Made by a program: the position numbers and the translations under genes
Notes under the pieces: generated by a model
What the model was told of the DNA's origin: nothing
Seen by the model: the letters and a program-made list of their open reading frames with translations, nothing else
The model's database searches: none
Shown: positions 44,714-57,465 of the stretch, one piece after another
Layout: each line of letters opens with the position of its first letter
Numbering within the stretch: position 1 is the stretch's first letter
Assembly: GCF_007995065.1 (NCBI RefSeq)
Contig: NZ_VOQR01000001.1
Location: 251,001-315,000 of the forward strand
DNA: 64,000 nucleotides
Reading direction: 5' to 3'
DNA from: Sphingomonas ginsenosidivorax
GTDB taxonomy: Bacteria; Pseudomonadota; Alphaproteobacteria; Sphingomonadales; Sphingomonadaceae

Positions 44714-47647
44714 ATGGGCTACGAAGGCCAGGATTTCAGCGATATCGCCGCCGGCGTCAGCCCGGCCTTCGTCGAGACGTTGTACGTCAAGTACAATGCC
44801 GACCCCGCCTCGGTCGACGCCGGTTGGCGGACCTTCTTCGAGGGCCTCGAGACCGCGCAGAACCCGAGCTGGGAAAGCGCGCGCTGGCCGCTGACCACGA
44901 CCGACGACCTCACGTCCGCGCTCGATCCGACGCAGATGGAGCCCGCGCCCAAGCCGGCCAAGGGCGGCAAGCCTGCCCCCGCCGCGGCGGCCGCCCCTGC
45001 GGTCAGCCAGGCCGACATCATCAAGGCAGCCGGCGACGCGATCCGCGCGCAGCTGCTGATACGCACGTATCGGGTCAGAGGTCACCTCGCCGCCAACCTC
45101 GATCCGCTCGGCCTGTCCAAGCGCGAGATGCCCGAGGACCTGCGCACCGAATATCACGGCTTCACCGACGCCGACATCGATCGCCCGGTCTATCTGGGCG
45201 GCACGATGGGCATGGAATGGGCGACCATCCGCGAGCTCGTCGACACGCTCCGCAAGAATTATTGCGGCAATGTCGGCCTCGAATACATGCACATCACCGA
45301 TGTCGAGGAGCGCCGCTTCCTGCAGGAGCGGATGGAAGGCCAGGACAAGGCGATCGAGTTCACCACCGACGGCAAGAAGGCGATCCTCAACAAGGTCGTC
45401 GAAGCCGAGCAGTGGGAGAAGTTCCTCGGCAAGAAGTATGTCGGCACCAAGCGCTTCGGGCTCGACGGCGGCGAATCGATGATCCCCGCGCTCGAGAGCG
45501 TGATCAAATATGGCGGCCAGATGGGCGTCCGCGAGATCGTCATCGGCATGGCGCATCGCGGCCGTCTGAACGTGCTCGCCAACGTGATGGCCAAGCCGCT
45601 CCGCGTCATCTTCCATGAATTCTCGGGCGGCTCGGCCAACCCCGAGGACGTCGGTGGCTCGGGCGACGTGAAGTATCACCTCGGCACCAGCACCGACCGC
45701 GAGTTCGACGGCCACAAGGTGCATATGAGCCTGGTCGCCAACCCGTCGCACCTCGAGGCCGCCGACCCCGTCGTGCTCGGCAAGACGCGCGCGATCCAGA
45801 CGCTCAACAACGACCTGACCGATCATACCGCCTCGCTGCCCGTGCTGATCCACGGCGACGCGGCGTTCGCGGGGCAGGGCATCGTCTGGGAGTGCCTCGG
45901 CTTCTCAGGGATTCGCGGCTACAATACCGGCGGTTGCGTCCACTTCATCATCAACAACCAGGTCGGCTTCACGACCAGCCCGCAGTTCGCGCGCTCGTCG
46001 CCCTATCCGTCGGACGTCGCGAAGGGCGTCCAGGCGCCGGTCTTCCACGTCAACGGCGACGATCCCGAGGCGGTGACCTTCGCCACCAAGATGGCGATGG
46101 AATTCCGCCAGAAGTTCCACCGCGACATCGTGATCGACATGTGGTGCTATCGCCGCTTCGGCCACAACGAGGGCGACGAGCCGTCGTTCACGCAGCCGCT
46201 GATGTACGACATCATCCGCAAGCACCCCGGCGTGTCGAAGGTCTACGGCGACCGTCTCGTCAAGGAAGGCGTCGTCGACCAGGCCTGGATCGACGAGAGC
46301 ATCAAGGAGCTCAACGTCCGCCTCGAGAGCGAGTTCGAGGCGGGTGCCTCGTACAAGCCCAACAAGGCGGACTGGTTCGGCGGTCGCTGGACCGGGCTCA
46401 GCGCGCCCAAGGCGGATGCGGACGTGCGTCGCAACGTCGAGACCGGGCTTTCGGCCAAGCTGTTCGACTCGCTCGGTCGCACGCTGACGACCGTTCCCGA
46501 CAGCGTGAAGATCCACAAGACGCTGGCGCGCGTGATCGACGCCAAGCGCGAGATGTTCAACTCGGGGCGCGGCTTCGACTGGGCGACGGGCGAAGCGCTC
46601 GCGTTCGGCGGCCTGCTGTCCGAAGGCTATGGCGTCCGCCTCTCGGGCCAGGATTCGGGTCGCGGCACCTTCTCGCAGCGCCACGCCGTCTGGGTCGACC
46701 AGACCGACGAGCACAAGTATGTGCCGCTGCAGGAGATCGAGCACGGCAATTTCGAAGTGCTCGACAGCCCCTTGAGCGAATATGGCGTGCTCGGGTTCGA
46801 GTATGGCTATGCGCTCGCCGACCCCAAGACGCTCGTCCTGTGGGAGGCGCAGTTCGGCGACTTCGTCAACGGCGCGCAGATCATGATCGACCAGTTCATC
46901 ACGTCCGGCGAATCGAAGTGGCTCCGCGCCAACGGCCTCGTGATGCTGCTGCCGCACGGCTATGAAGGGCAGGGGCCGGAGCACAGCTCGGCACGTCCCG
47001 AGCGCTTCCTGCAGTCCTGTGCGGACGACAATATCCAGGTCGCGAACTGCACCAGCCCGGCGAACTATTTCCACCTGCTGCGCCGGCAGATGCACCGCAA
47101 CTTCCGTAAACCCCTGATCGTGATGACGCCCAAGTCGCTGCTGCGTCACAAGCTCGCGGTGTCGAACGCCGAAGACTTCCAGGGCGGCAGCCACTTCCGT
47201 CGCCTGTTGTCGGACACCAATCCGGCGGCGGATGCGGACACGAAGCGGCTCGTGCTGTGCACTGGCAAGGTCGCCTACGACCTGATCGAGGCACGCGATG
47301 CGGCTGGCGATACCGACACGCAGATCGTCCGCGTCGAGCAGCTCTATCCCTTCCCGGGCGACGCCATCGCCGCCCGTGTCGCGAAGATGCCGAACCTCGA
47401 GGAGATCGTCTGGGCGCAGGAAGAGCCGAAGAACAACGGCTACTGGTTCTTCGTCGAGCCGTTGATCGAGGAGGCACTGGCAACGGTGAACAGCCCGGTG
47501 AAGCGCGCGCGCTATGCTGGCCGCAACGCCTCGGCCTCGCCCGCGACCGGCCTGATGAAGCGTCACCAGGCCGAGCAGGGGGCGCTTGTCGCCGATGCGC
47601 TCGGCCACAGCGTCCGCGACGAAATCCGCCGCACGCGCGCCTCGTAA
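44714..47647 (+). CDS. sucA: 2-oxoglutarate dehydrogenase E1 component
   Basis: 977 residues, typical of homodimeric thiamine-diphosphate E1. N-terminal helical targeting segment (FVETLYVKYNADPASVDAGW) that docks on E2, an Ala/Pro/Lys linker (about 75-98), GMAHRGRLNVLANV and FHEFSG, the ThDP region around GDAAFAGQGIVWE and NNQVGFTT, and RRFGHNEGDEPSFTQP. It decarboxylates 2-oxoglutarate and succinylates the E2 lipoyl group. It lies between two palindromes within the odh cluster. Confidence 0.97.
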   Translation: MGYEGQDFSDIAAGVSPAFVETLYVKYNADPASVDAGWRTFFEGLETAQNPSWESARWPLTTTDDLTSALDPTQMEPAPKPAKGGKPAPAAAAAPAVSQADIIKAAGDAIRAQLLIRTYRVRGHLAANLDPLGLSKREMPEDLRTEYHGFTDADIDRPVYLGGTMGMEWATIRELVDTLRKNYCGNVGLEYMHITDVEERRFLQERMEGQDKAIEFTTDGKKAILNKVVEAEQWEKFLGKKYVGTKRFGLDGGESMIPALESVIKYGGQMGVREIVIGMAHRGRLNVLANVMAKPLRVIFHEFSGGSANPEDVGGSGDVKYHLGTSTDREFDGHKVHMSLVANPSHLEAADPVVLGKTRAIQTLNNDLTDHTASLPVLIHGDAAFAGQGIVWECLGFSGIRGYNTGGCVHFIINNQVGFTTSPQFARSSPYPSDVAKGVQAPVFHVNGDDPEAVTFATKMAMEFRQKFHRDIVIDMWCYRRFGHNEGDEPSFTQPLMYDIIRKHPGVSKVYGDRLVKEGVVDQAWIDESIKELNVRLESEFEAGASYKPNKADWFGGRWTGLSAPKADADVRRNVETGLSAKLFDSLGRTLTTVPDSVKIHKTLARVIDAKREMFNSGRGFDWATGEALAFGGLLSEGYGVRLSGQDSGRGTFSQRHAVWVDQTDEHKYVPLQEIEHGNFEVLDSPLSEYGVLGFEYGYALADPKTLVLWEAQFGDFVNGAQIMIDQFITSGESKWLRANGLVMLLPHGYEGQGPEHSSARPERFLQSCADDNIQVANCTSPANYFHLLRRQMHRNFRKPLIVMTPKSLLRHKLAVSNAEDFQGGSHFRRLLSDTNPAADADTKRLVLCTGKVAYDLIEARDAAGDTDTQIVRVEQLYPFPGDAIAARVAKMPNLEEIVWAQEEPKNNGYWFFVEPLIEEALATVNSPVKRARYAGRNASASPATGLMKRHQAEQGALVADALGHSVRDEIRRTRAS

Positions 47648-47664
47648 TCAAGGCCACCCTCACT

Positions 47665-47753
47665 GTTCCCCGGCGAAGGCCGGGGCCCAGTTGGGGGAGG
47701 CCAGTCGCTAAGAAATGACCTTTCCCACCTGGGCCCCGGCCTTCGCCGGGGAA
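47665..47753. repeat. Family A palindromic element
   Basis: Arms 47665-47696 and 47722-47753 with a short 25-bp spacer (shorter than in other copies) between sucA and sucB. The sucB ATG follows 17 bp later. Confidence 0.88.
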
Positions 47754-47770
47754 CGATAGGAAGATAGAAA

Positions 47771-49039
47771 ATGGCAACCGAAGTCACCGTCCCCGTCCTG
47801 GGTGAATCGATCACCGAAGCCACCCTCGGCGAATGGCTGAAGCAGCCCGGCGAGGCCGTCGCGGTCGACGAGCCGATCGCTAGCCTCGAGACCGACAAGG
47901 TCTCGGTCGAGGTCCCGTCGCCGGTCGCCGGCGTCATGGGCCAGCACGCCGTCGCGGTCGGCGACACGGTCCAGGTCGGCGCGATGCTGGCCACGATCGA
48001 TGCCGGCGATGGTGCCGCTGCAGCCCCCGCGGCTGCCGCTCCGGCTCCCGCACCCGCGCCCGCTGCCGCCCCCGCGGGCGGTGAAGGCGGCGCCGGCTAT
48101 GGCGACCAGCCGGGTACCTCGGCCAGCGACGCACCGGCTGCCGGCGACTCGCCTGCTGCGCTCTCGCCGTCGGTCCGCCGCGCGGTGCTGGAGCACGGCG
48201 TCGACCCCTCGACCGTCAAGGGTACCGGCCGCGACGGCCGCATCACCAAGGAAGACGTGACCGCCGCGGCGAGCTCGAAGCCTGCCGCCGCACCGGCCGC
48301 GGCCCCCGCCGCCGCCGCAGCGCCTGCCGCCGCCTCGGGCCGTCCGGAAGAGCGCGTCCGCATGACGCGCCTGCGCCAGACGATCGCCAAGCGCCTCAAG
48401 GAAGCGCAGAACACCGCCGCGATGCTGACGACGTTCAACGACGTCGACATGACCGCGGTGATCGAGGCGCGCGCCAAGTACAAGGACCTGTTCGAGAAGA
48501 AGCACGGCGTCCGCCTCGGCTTCATGGGCTTCTTCGTGAAGGCCGCGACGATGGCGCTGAAGGACATTCCGAGCGTCAACGCCTCGATCGAGGGCGACGA
48601 CATCGTTTATCACAACTATGCCGACATTTCGGTCGCGGTGTCGTCGCCGGGCGGCCTGGTCGTTCCCGTGATCCGCGACGCGCAGGACCTGACCGTCGCC
48701 GGCATCGAGAAGACGATCGGCGACTTCGGCAAGCGCGCCAAGGACGGCACGCTCAAGATGGACGAGATGAAGGGCGGCACCTTCACCATCTCGAACGGCG
48801 GCGTGTTCGGCTCGCTGATGTCGACCCCGATCATCAACCCGCCGCAGTCGGCGGTGCTGGGCCTCCACCGCATCGAGGAACGCCCGGTCGTCCGCGACGG
48901 CCAGGTCGTCGTCCGCCCGATGATGTACCTCGCGCTCAGCTACGACCACCGCCTGATCGACGGCCGCGAAGCCGTGACGTTCCTCGTCGCGCTGAAAAAT
49001 GCTATCGAGGACCCGACGCGGATTCTCATCGACCTGTGA
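47771..49039 (+). CDS. sucB: 2-oxoglutarate dehydrogenase E2, dihydrolipoyl succinyltransferase
   Basis: 422 residues. Lipoyl domain 1-77 with the modified Lys at 43 in ETDKVSVEV; Ala/Pro linker; peripheral subunit-binding domain at about 131-165 ([20 protein letters not shown]); Ala-rich linker; catalytic domain ending in [13 protein letters not shown] with H393 and D397. It builds the core of the 2-oxoglutarate dehydrogenase complex. GGAAG precedes the ATG. The genes that follow up to lpdA overlap or nearly overlap. Confidence 0.97.
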   Translation: MATEVTVPVLGESITEATLGEWLKQPGEAVAVDEPIASLETDKVSVEVPSPVAGVMGQHAVAVGDTVQVGAMLATIDAGDGAAAAPAAAAPAPAPAPAAAPAGGEGGAGYGDQPGTSASDAPAAGDSPAALSPSVRRAVLEHGVDPSTVKGTGRDGRITKEDVTAAASSKPAAAPAAAPAAAAAPAAASGRPEERVRMTRLRQTIAKRLKEAQNTAAMLTTFNDVDMTAVIEARAKYKDLFEKKHGVRLGFMGFFVKAATMALKDIPSVNASIEGDDIVYHNYADISVAVSSPGGLVVPVIRDAQDLTVAGIEKTIGDFGKRAKDGTLKMDEMKGGTFTISNGGVFGSLMSTPIINPPQSAVLGLHRIEERPVVRDGQVVVRPMMYLALSYDHRLIDGREAVTFLVALKNAIEDPTRILIDL

Positions 49040-49046
49040 GGTAGCA

Positions 49047-49289
49047 ATGGACTGGCGCGACCACATTCATTCGGATCCCGGCATTATGGGCGGTAAACCT
49101 GTCTTCCGGGGTACGCGCTACACCGTGGAGCGCGTCTTGAAGTTGGTCGGCGCGGGATGGTCCTATGACCAGATTGCAGAGGAATATCCGGGGGTGTTGT
49201 CTGAACACCTCCGCGCCGCCGCGTTGTTTGCCGCGGATCTCATGCACGACGAAAGCTATGTTGCGATTGGTAGGGCGCGCGCCGCTTGA
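49047..49289 (+). CDS. DUF433 antitoxin-like protein
   Basis: 80 residues. DUF433 signature IHSDPGIMGGKPVFRGTRYTV, then a HTH-like helical part (LKLVGAGWSYDQIAEEYPGV and SEHLRAAALFAADLM). In known pairs DUF433 proteins accompany DUF5615 PIN-like toxins and are taken to be antitoxins. GAGG stands five bases before the ATG. It begins 7 bp after sucB and its stop overlaps the toxin start (TTGA). Lower third-position GC than its neighbours suggests a transferred insertion. Confidence 0.82.
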   Translation: MDWRDHIHSDPGIMGGKPVFRGTRYTVERVLKLVGAGWSYDQIAEEYPGVLSEHLRAAALFAADLMHDESYVAIGRARAA

Positions 49290-49649
49290 GACTGATGTGC
49301 GATGCGAACATTGGTAGCCGCATCGCGCACGTTTTGAGTGCAGTCGGTCACGACGTGGCACGCGCGTCCGTCGTTTTGCCTGACGCCAAGGACGATGTCA
49401 TTCTTGCCTATGCGGTCGCCGAAGATCGCTTTCTGATCACGTGCGATCGCGATTTCGGAGAACTGGTTTTCCTGAAGCAAGCGACCGCACCGCCCGGTAT
49501 CATCTATGTCCGGTTCGAGCCGGATAACGTCGAAGAGATTCTCCCGCGGTTGTTGCCGCTCCTCGAATTCGAGGCGTGCAATGGCCATATGACCGTTGTC
49601 GGGACGAAGCGTGATCGCTCCGTTCCCCTTCCAGTGAAGAGCAGATACC

Positions 49650-49657
<8 letters not shown>
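49286..49657 (+). CDS. DUF5615 PIN-like toxin protein
   Basis: 123 residues from a TTG overlapping the upstream stop; an ATG at 49295 is an alternative. The PIN-like core has an acidic set: MCDANIGSRIAHVL (first Asp), PDAKDDVILAYA and FLITCDRDFGELV (later Asps). PIN-like domains cleave RNA; this family is known mainly from toxin-antitoxin pairs. Its 3' end overlaps the lpdA start by 8 bp. Base use is less GC-rich than in the TCA genes. Confidence 0.82.
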
Positions 49658-51044
<1,387 letters not shown>

Positions 51045-51059
51045 TGCCCGTCGCCCTTG

Positions 51060-51082
51060 GCCCGGTCCCTGACAGGGGCCGG
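51060..51082 (+). terminator. Possible terminator hairpin after lpdA
   Basis: A GC-rich stem (GCCCGGTCCCT/AGGGGCCGGG) with a three-base loop sits 15 bp beyond the lpdA stop. No U-tract follows. The rest of the gap up to the metZ ATG has no recognised riboswitch. Confidence 0.3.
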
Positions 51083-51143
51083 GGCGACCCATAGTCCGGG
51101 CTCCGCCCTTGTCATCGGGGGCGCCCCCCGTCAAAGCGAGCCC

Positions 51144-52349
51144 ATGAAGCGCAAGACCGGCCAGGATCGTTCGATCACCCAGACATGGCGTCCCCAGACG
51201 CAAGCCGTGCGCGGCGGTACCGCGCGCAGCGAATATGGCGAGACGTCCGAGGCATTGTTCCTCACGTCCGGCTATTGCTACGACAAGGCGGGCGACGCGG
51301 CGGCGCGCTTTGCCGGCGAGCAGGACGGGATGACCTATTCCCGGCTGCAGAACCCCACCGTGCAGATGCTCGAGGAACGGATCGCGCTGCTCGAAGGTGC
51401 CGAGGCGTGCCGGACGATGGCGACGGGCATGGCGGCGATGACCGCGGTGCTGCTCTGCCAGTTGCAGGCGGGCGACCACCTGGTCGGCGGACGCGCGGCG
51501 TTCGGGTCGTGCCGCTGGCTGACCGACACGCTGCTCCCCAAGTTCGGGATCGCGACCACGATCGTCGATGCGCGCGACCCGCAGGCGTTTCTCGACGCGG
51601 TGAAGCCCAACACGAAGGTGTTCTTCTTCGAGACCCCTGCCAACCCGACGATGGACGTCGTCGACCTGAAGGCGGTTTGCGACATCGCGCGCGAACGCGG
51701 CATCACGACCGTCGTCGACAATGCCTTTGCGACGCCGGCCTTGCAGCGGCCGATGGAGTTCGGCGCTGACGTCACCGCCTATAGCGCGACCAAGATGATG
51801 GACGGGCAGGGGCGTGTGCTGGCCGGCGCGGTGTGCGGGACCGAGGATTTCATCACCAACACGCTGTTGCCGTTCACGCGCAACACGGGCCCCACGCTGT
51901 CGCCGTTCAACGCCTGGGTGGTGCTGAAGGGGCTCGAGACGCTCGACCTGCGGATCCGTCGTCAGTCGGAGAATGCGCTGAAGGTCGGCGCCTTCCTCGA
52001 GGGTCGCGTGCCGCGCGTGTTGCATCCGGGGCTCGTCAGCCATCCGCAGCACGAGCTCGCGATGCGCCAGATGGACGCGTGCGGGCCGATCTTCGCGTTC
52101 GAGGTCGAGGGCCGCGAACAGGCGCACGGCCTGCTCGACGCGCTCGAGCTGGTCGATATCTCGAACAATATCGGCGACTCGCGCTCGCTGATGACACATC
52201 CGGCCTCCACGACGCATTCGGGCGTCGCGGAGGACAAGCGGCTGGAGATGGGCGTGACCGAGGGGCTGCTGCGCCTCAACGTCGGGCTGGAGGACGTCGC
52301 CGACGTGATCGAGGACCTCGACCGCGCTCTGGGCAGGGTCGGGCTGTGA
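51144..52349 (+). CDS. metZ: O-succinylhomoserine sulfhydrylase
   Basis: 401 residues, Cys/Met-metabolism PLP enzyme. PLP Lys at 217 in AYSATKMMDGQGR; YSRLQNPT, ETPANPT and STTHSG are the substrate and phosphate-binding motifs. The version of the family with GQGRVLAGAV after the Lys matches MetZ, which makes homocysteine from O-succinylhomoserine and sulfide. ATG 51144 is chosen; the upstream frame is noncoding. Its stop overlaps the GTG of apaG. Confidence 0.92.
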   Translation: MKRKTGQDRSITQTWRPQTQAVRGGTARSEYGETSEALFLTSGYCYDKAGDAAARFAGEQDGMTYSRLQNPTVQMLEERIALLEGAEACRTMATGMAAMTAVLLCQLQAGDHLVGGRAAFGSCRWLTDTLLPKFGIATTIVDARDPQAFLDAVKPNTKVFFFETPANPTMDVVDLKAVCDIARERGITTVVDNAFATPALQRPMEFGADVTAYSATKMMDGQGRVLAGAVCGTEDFITNTLLPFTRNTGPTLSPFNAWVVLKGLETLDLRIRRQSENALKVGAFLEGRVPRVLHPGLVSHPQHELAMRQMDACGPIFAFEVEGREQAHGLLDALELVDISNNIGDSRSLMTHPASTTHSGVAEDKRLEMGVTEGLLRLNVGLEDVADVIEDLDRALGRVGL

Positions 52350-52744
52350 AGGCGCTGTTCCCCAACGCGACGACCACGCGCGGGGTAACGGTGCGCGTCT
52401 CGGTCAGCTACCTGCCCGAACAGTCCGAGCCGCAGCGCGGCCGCTGGTTCTGGGCCTATCACATCCGCATCGAGAACGATTCGCCCGGCGCGGTCCAGCT
52501 GCTGACGCGGCACTGGGAGATCACCGACGGCCGCGGCGCCCGGCACACCGTCGAGGGCGAGGGCGTGGTCGGCGAACAGCCGCTGATCGAGCCGGGCGCG
52601 AGCTTCGACTATGTCTCTGGCTGCCCGCTCGCGACGCCCACGGGCGCGATGCAGGGGTCGTACCGGATGGTCGACGATACCGGCGCCGTGTTCGACGTCG
52701 AGATCCCGCGCTTCACGCTGTTCGCGCCGGCGGTGACGTCGTGA
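52346..52744 (+). CDS. apaG: ApaG protein
   Basis: 132 residues from a GTG overlapping the metZ stop (GTGA). ApaG is a small Ig-like fold. Signature: VRVSVSYLPEQS, FWAYHIRIEN, LLTRHWEITDGRG, VVGEQPLIEPGASFDYVSGCPL and MQGSYRMV. Linked in other bacteria with magnesium/cobalt resistance and nucleotide binding; its biochemical activity is unknown. metZ-apaG pairing is common in alphaproteobacteria. Confidence 0.93.
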   Translation: MKALFPNATTTRGVTVRVSVSYLPEQSEPQRGRWFWAYHIRIENDSPGAVQLLTRHWEITDGRGARHTVEGEGVVGEQPLIEPGASFDYVSGCPLATPTGAMQGSYRMVDDTGAVFDVEIPRFTLFAPAVTS

Positions 52745-52782
52745 GGGGTCTGTTTTTTCGTGGCTCGGAGCGCCGCCAACTC

Positions 52783-52866
52783 CGTCACCCCAGCGAAGGC
52801 TGGGGTCTTCCCGTTGGTGATCGCGCCACCCGCCCCACAGAGACCCCAGCCTGCGCTGGGGTGACG
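52783..52866. repeat. Family C palindromic element
   Basis: CGTCACCCCAGCGAAGGCTG... faces ...CAGCCTGCGCTGGGGTGACG, with a ~35-bp spacer, between apaG and the LysR gene. Confidence 0.87.
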
Positions 52867-52889
52867 GACGGGGTTCGGGGAGGGGCGCA

Positions 52890-53672
52890 GTGAAGCGCAC
52901 GCATCTTCCCCTGAACGGCCTGCGCGTCCTCGACGCCGCGGCACGGCATCTGTCGTTCACGCGCGCCGCCGACGAACTCGCCGTCACCCCTGCGGCGGTC
53001 GGGCAGCAGATCCGCGCGCTCGAGGACACGCTGGGCGTCGTGCTGTTCCGCCGCACGACGCGCGGGCTCGAACTGACGCCCGAAGCCGAGGCGGGGTTGG
53101 GCCCGTTGCGCAACGGCTTCCTCCAGTTCGAGGAAGCTGTGCGCGCGATGCAGGCGGGGCAGTCGTCCAAGTCGCTGACCATCGCCGCGCCGCGCGACCT
53201 GACCGAGAAATGGCTGATGCCGCGCCTCGCCGAAATCGCCGCCGCCGATTCCGAACTCCGGTTCGTGCTGATCACCGCCGACGAGAATGTCGATTTCACC
53301 GAGGCCAATCTCGACCTCGCGATCCGCTGGGGCGACGGCCCGGGCGAACATGAGGGCGAGGCGCTCGAATCCGAAGGGCTGGTGACGATCGCCGCTGCGG
53401 GCAGCCCGTCCGAGGCGGTAATCGCCTGGTCGGGCGACGGGGTCGGTGCGCTGGTCCGTGTCGCCGATGCCGGCCTCGCGATCGACGCCGCCGCGACCGG
53501 GCTTGGCCGCACGACGGTGCCCGAGATGTTGGCGCGACGCGAGATCGCGAGCGGCCGCGTCGCGGTGGTCGGCGAGGCGCAGCCGTCGCGCGGCGGTTAC
53601 TGGCTGGTTGCGCCGCTGCCGCAGTGGCGGCAGAAGAAGGTGCGGGCGCTCGTCGACGCGCTGACGGCGTGA
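52890..53672 (+). CDS. LysR-family transcriptional regulator (GcvA-like)
   Basis: 260 residues from a GTG. Winged HTH at about 8-66 (LRVLDAAARHLSFTRAADEL, then VTPAAVGQQIRALEDTLGVVLF and RRTTRGLELT), followed by a substrate-binding domain (SLTIAAPRDLTEKWLMPRL). It is 35-45 residues shorter than a typical LysR protein, within the effector domain. The GcvA/AmpR subgroup begins with this pattern. The target genes are not known. Its stop overlaps the next gene's GTG. Confidence 0.87.
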   Translation: MKRTHLPLNGLRVLDAAARHLSFTRAADELAVTPAAVGQQIRALEDTLGVVLFRRTTRGLELTPEAEAGLGPLRNGFLQFEEAVRAMQAGQSSKSLTIAAPRDLTEKWLMPRLAEIAAADSELRFVLITADENVDFTEANLDLAIRWGDGPGEHEGEALESEGLVTIAAAGSPSEAVIAWSGDGVGALVRVADAGLAIDAAATGLGRTTVPEMLARREIASGRVAVVGEAQPSRGGYWLVAPLPQWRQKKVRALVDALTA

Positions 53673-54220
53673 CCGACCATCCGGTGCTGGCCACCGCGCG
53701 GCTCCGCCTGCGTCCTCTGGTCGAGGACGATGCGAAGGCGCTGCACCCGATGCTCGCCGATGCCGACCTGATGACCTATTCGGCGGACGGCCCGCTCGCG
53801 ACCGTCGACGACGTGCGCACCTATCTCGCCGAGGAGGCCGAGCCGGGCAACCAGCGGACCTGGGCGATCACGCGCACCGGCGACGACCGCGCGATCGGCT
53901 GGGTATCGGGCAGCGAGGCGGATGGCGACGACCGCGGCGGTGTGACCGAGATCGGCTTCATCCTCGCGCGCGAAGCCTGGGGACGTGGGATCGCCAGCGA
54001 GGCGGTGGCCGCGGTCATCGACCGGTTGTTCGCGGAGGGGCGCAAACGCGTGTTCGCGGACGCCGATACCGAGAACACCGCGTCGATCCTGTTGCTCGAG
54101 CGACTGGGATTCCGCCGCGAGCGGTTGCTGCGCGACGAATGGGAAACGCATCTCGGGATGCGCGACAGCCTGATCTACGGGCTTCGTCGGCGTGAATGGA
54201 ATGGGGCGGGGCGGGCCTGA
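53669..54220 (+). CDS. GNAT-family N-acetyltransferase
   Basis: 183 residues from a GTG overlapping the LysR stop. RimJ/RimL-like acetyltransferase: TARLRLRPLVEDDAKAL at the N-terminus, EIGFILAREAWGRGIASEAV for acetyl-CoA binding (RGIASE), ENTASILLLERLGFRRE near the C-terminus. It acetylates an amine; the substrate is unknown. An upstream extension in frame overlaps the LysR gene and is not preferred. Confidence 0.87.
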   Translation: MTDHPVLATARLRLRPLVEDDAKALHPMLADADLMTYSADGPLATVDDVRTYLAEEAEPGNQRTWAITRTGDDRAIGWVSGSEADGDDRGGVTEIGFILAREAWGRGIASEAVAAVIDRLFAEGRKRVFADADTENTASILLLERLGFRRERLLRDEWETHLGMRDSLIYGLRRREWNGAGRA

Positions 54221-54289
54221 CGGCATCGGTCGGAGCGTCGTCCCGGCGTGGAACGATAGGGCGATTTGGCGACCCTGACCCATCCTCCC

Positions 54290-54359
54290 CGTTCGCCCTG
54301 AGCGAAGTCGAAGGGCATGCCAAAAGCGACGGTGCTTCGACTTCGCTCAGCACAAACGG
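54290..54359. repeat. Family D palindromic element
   Basis: CGTTCGCCCTGAGCGAAGTC... faces ...GACTTCGCTCAGCACAAACGG with a short spacer. It occupies the first part of the 346-bp gap 54221-54566. Confidence 0.8.
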
Positions 54360-54561
54360 GTTATTGGAGAGCGTCGTTGGCGAGGGTAACACGGTGGCGT
54401 TGCCGCGCGGCCTCTCCCGACATATTCCCGCAACATACGAAGACCAAAGGGGGCGAGGCCGTCGCTTCCCCCCTTTTGGCGGCGGTCCGACCGGGCTTCT
54501 CCCTGGATGCCCGGTCTCCTCCCTGAACTACGGGGCGACCATCACGGTCGCCCCGCTTTTT
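54360..54561 (+). ncRNA. Candidate small RNA with intrinsic terminator
   Basis: A ~200-bp stretch with no convincing ORF. It contains a stem-loop at 54444-54479 (CCAAAGGGGG/CCCCCCTTTTGG), a second near 54491-54514 (CCGGGC/GCCCGG) and then a strong hairpin followed by T5. The string of hairpins ending in a terminator on the plus strand, with no plus-strand gene within 300 bp, suggests an unannotated sRNA. I cannot match it to a known family. Confidence 0.35.
54531..54561 (+). terminator. Strong intrinsic terminator
   Basis: CGGGGCGACC-atcac-GGTCGCCCCG perfect 10-bp stem followed by CTTTTT on the plus strand. On the minus strand it lies 12 bp beyond the acnA stop and would also form a 3' hairpin for acnA, though without a U-tract there. 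Confidence 0.75.
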
Positions 54562-54566
54562 CCGCG

Positions 54567-57251
<2,685 letters not shown>

Positions 57252-57465
57252 AGGGGTCCTTCCCATGGGCGCCGGTCGCAAGCGCGCCGGGGGGGAAGCG
57301 ACCGCAAGGCCGCGCGGGGCGCGCCGGGGAACCGAGCAAAATGCTGTTACCCGGCGGCCCTTAGCAAGGGGGAGAGGGTGGGGGAAGGGCAGCGGGGCTG
57401 CTGCGAGTGGTTATCATTGCACGGGCGGCCGTCACCCCGCCGGGAAGGGGTGACGGCCCGGTCGG
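57252..57465. promoter_or_regulatory. Intergenic region upstream of acnA
   Basis: 214 bp containing the presumed acnA promoter and, at its far end, the hairpin after the RTX gene. Purine-rich GGGGGAGAGGGTGGGGGAAG at about 57370-57390 is notable. No clear -35/-10 could be assigned. Confidence 0.3.
57427..57458 (-). terminator. Hairpin downstream of the RTX gene
   Basis: A 12-bp perfect stem GGCCGTCACCCC/GGGGTGACGGCC with an 8-base loop, starting 8 bp after the RTX stop. No U-tract follows on the minus strand. It also resembles a single arm of a family C repeat. Confidence 0.5.

Noticed and set aside
51045..51143. SAM-II riboswitch upstream of metZ
   Set aside because: The gap is GC-rich with simple hairpins and lacks the A-rich pseudoknot sequences of SAM-II.
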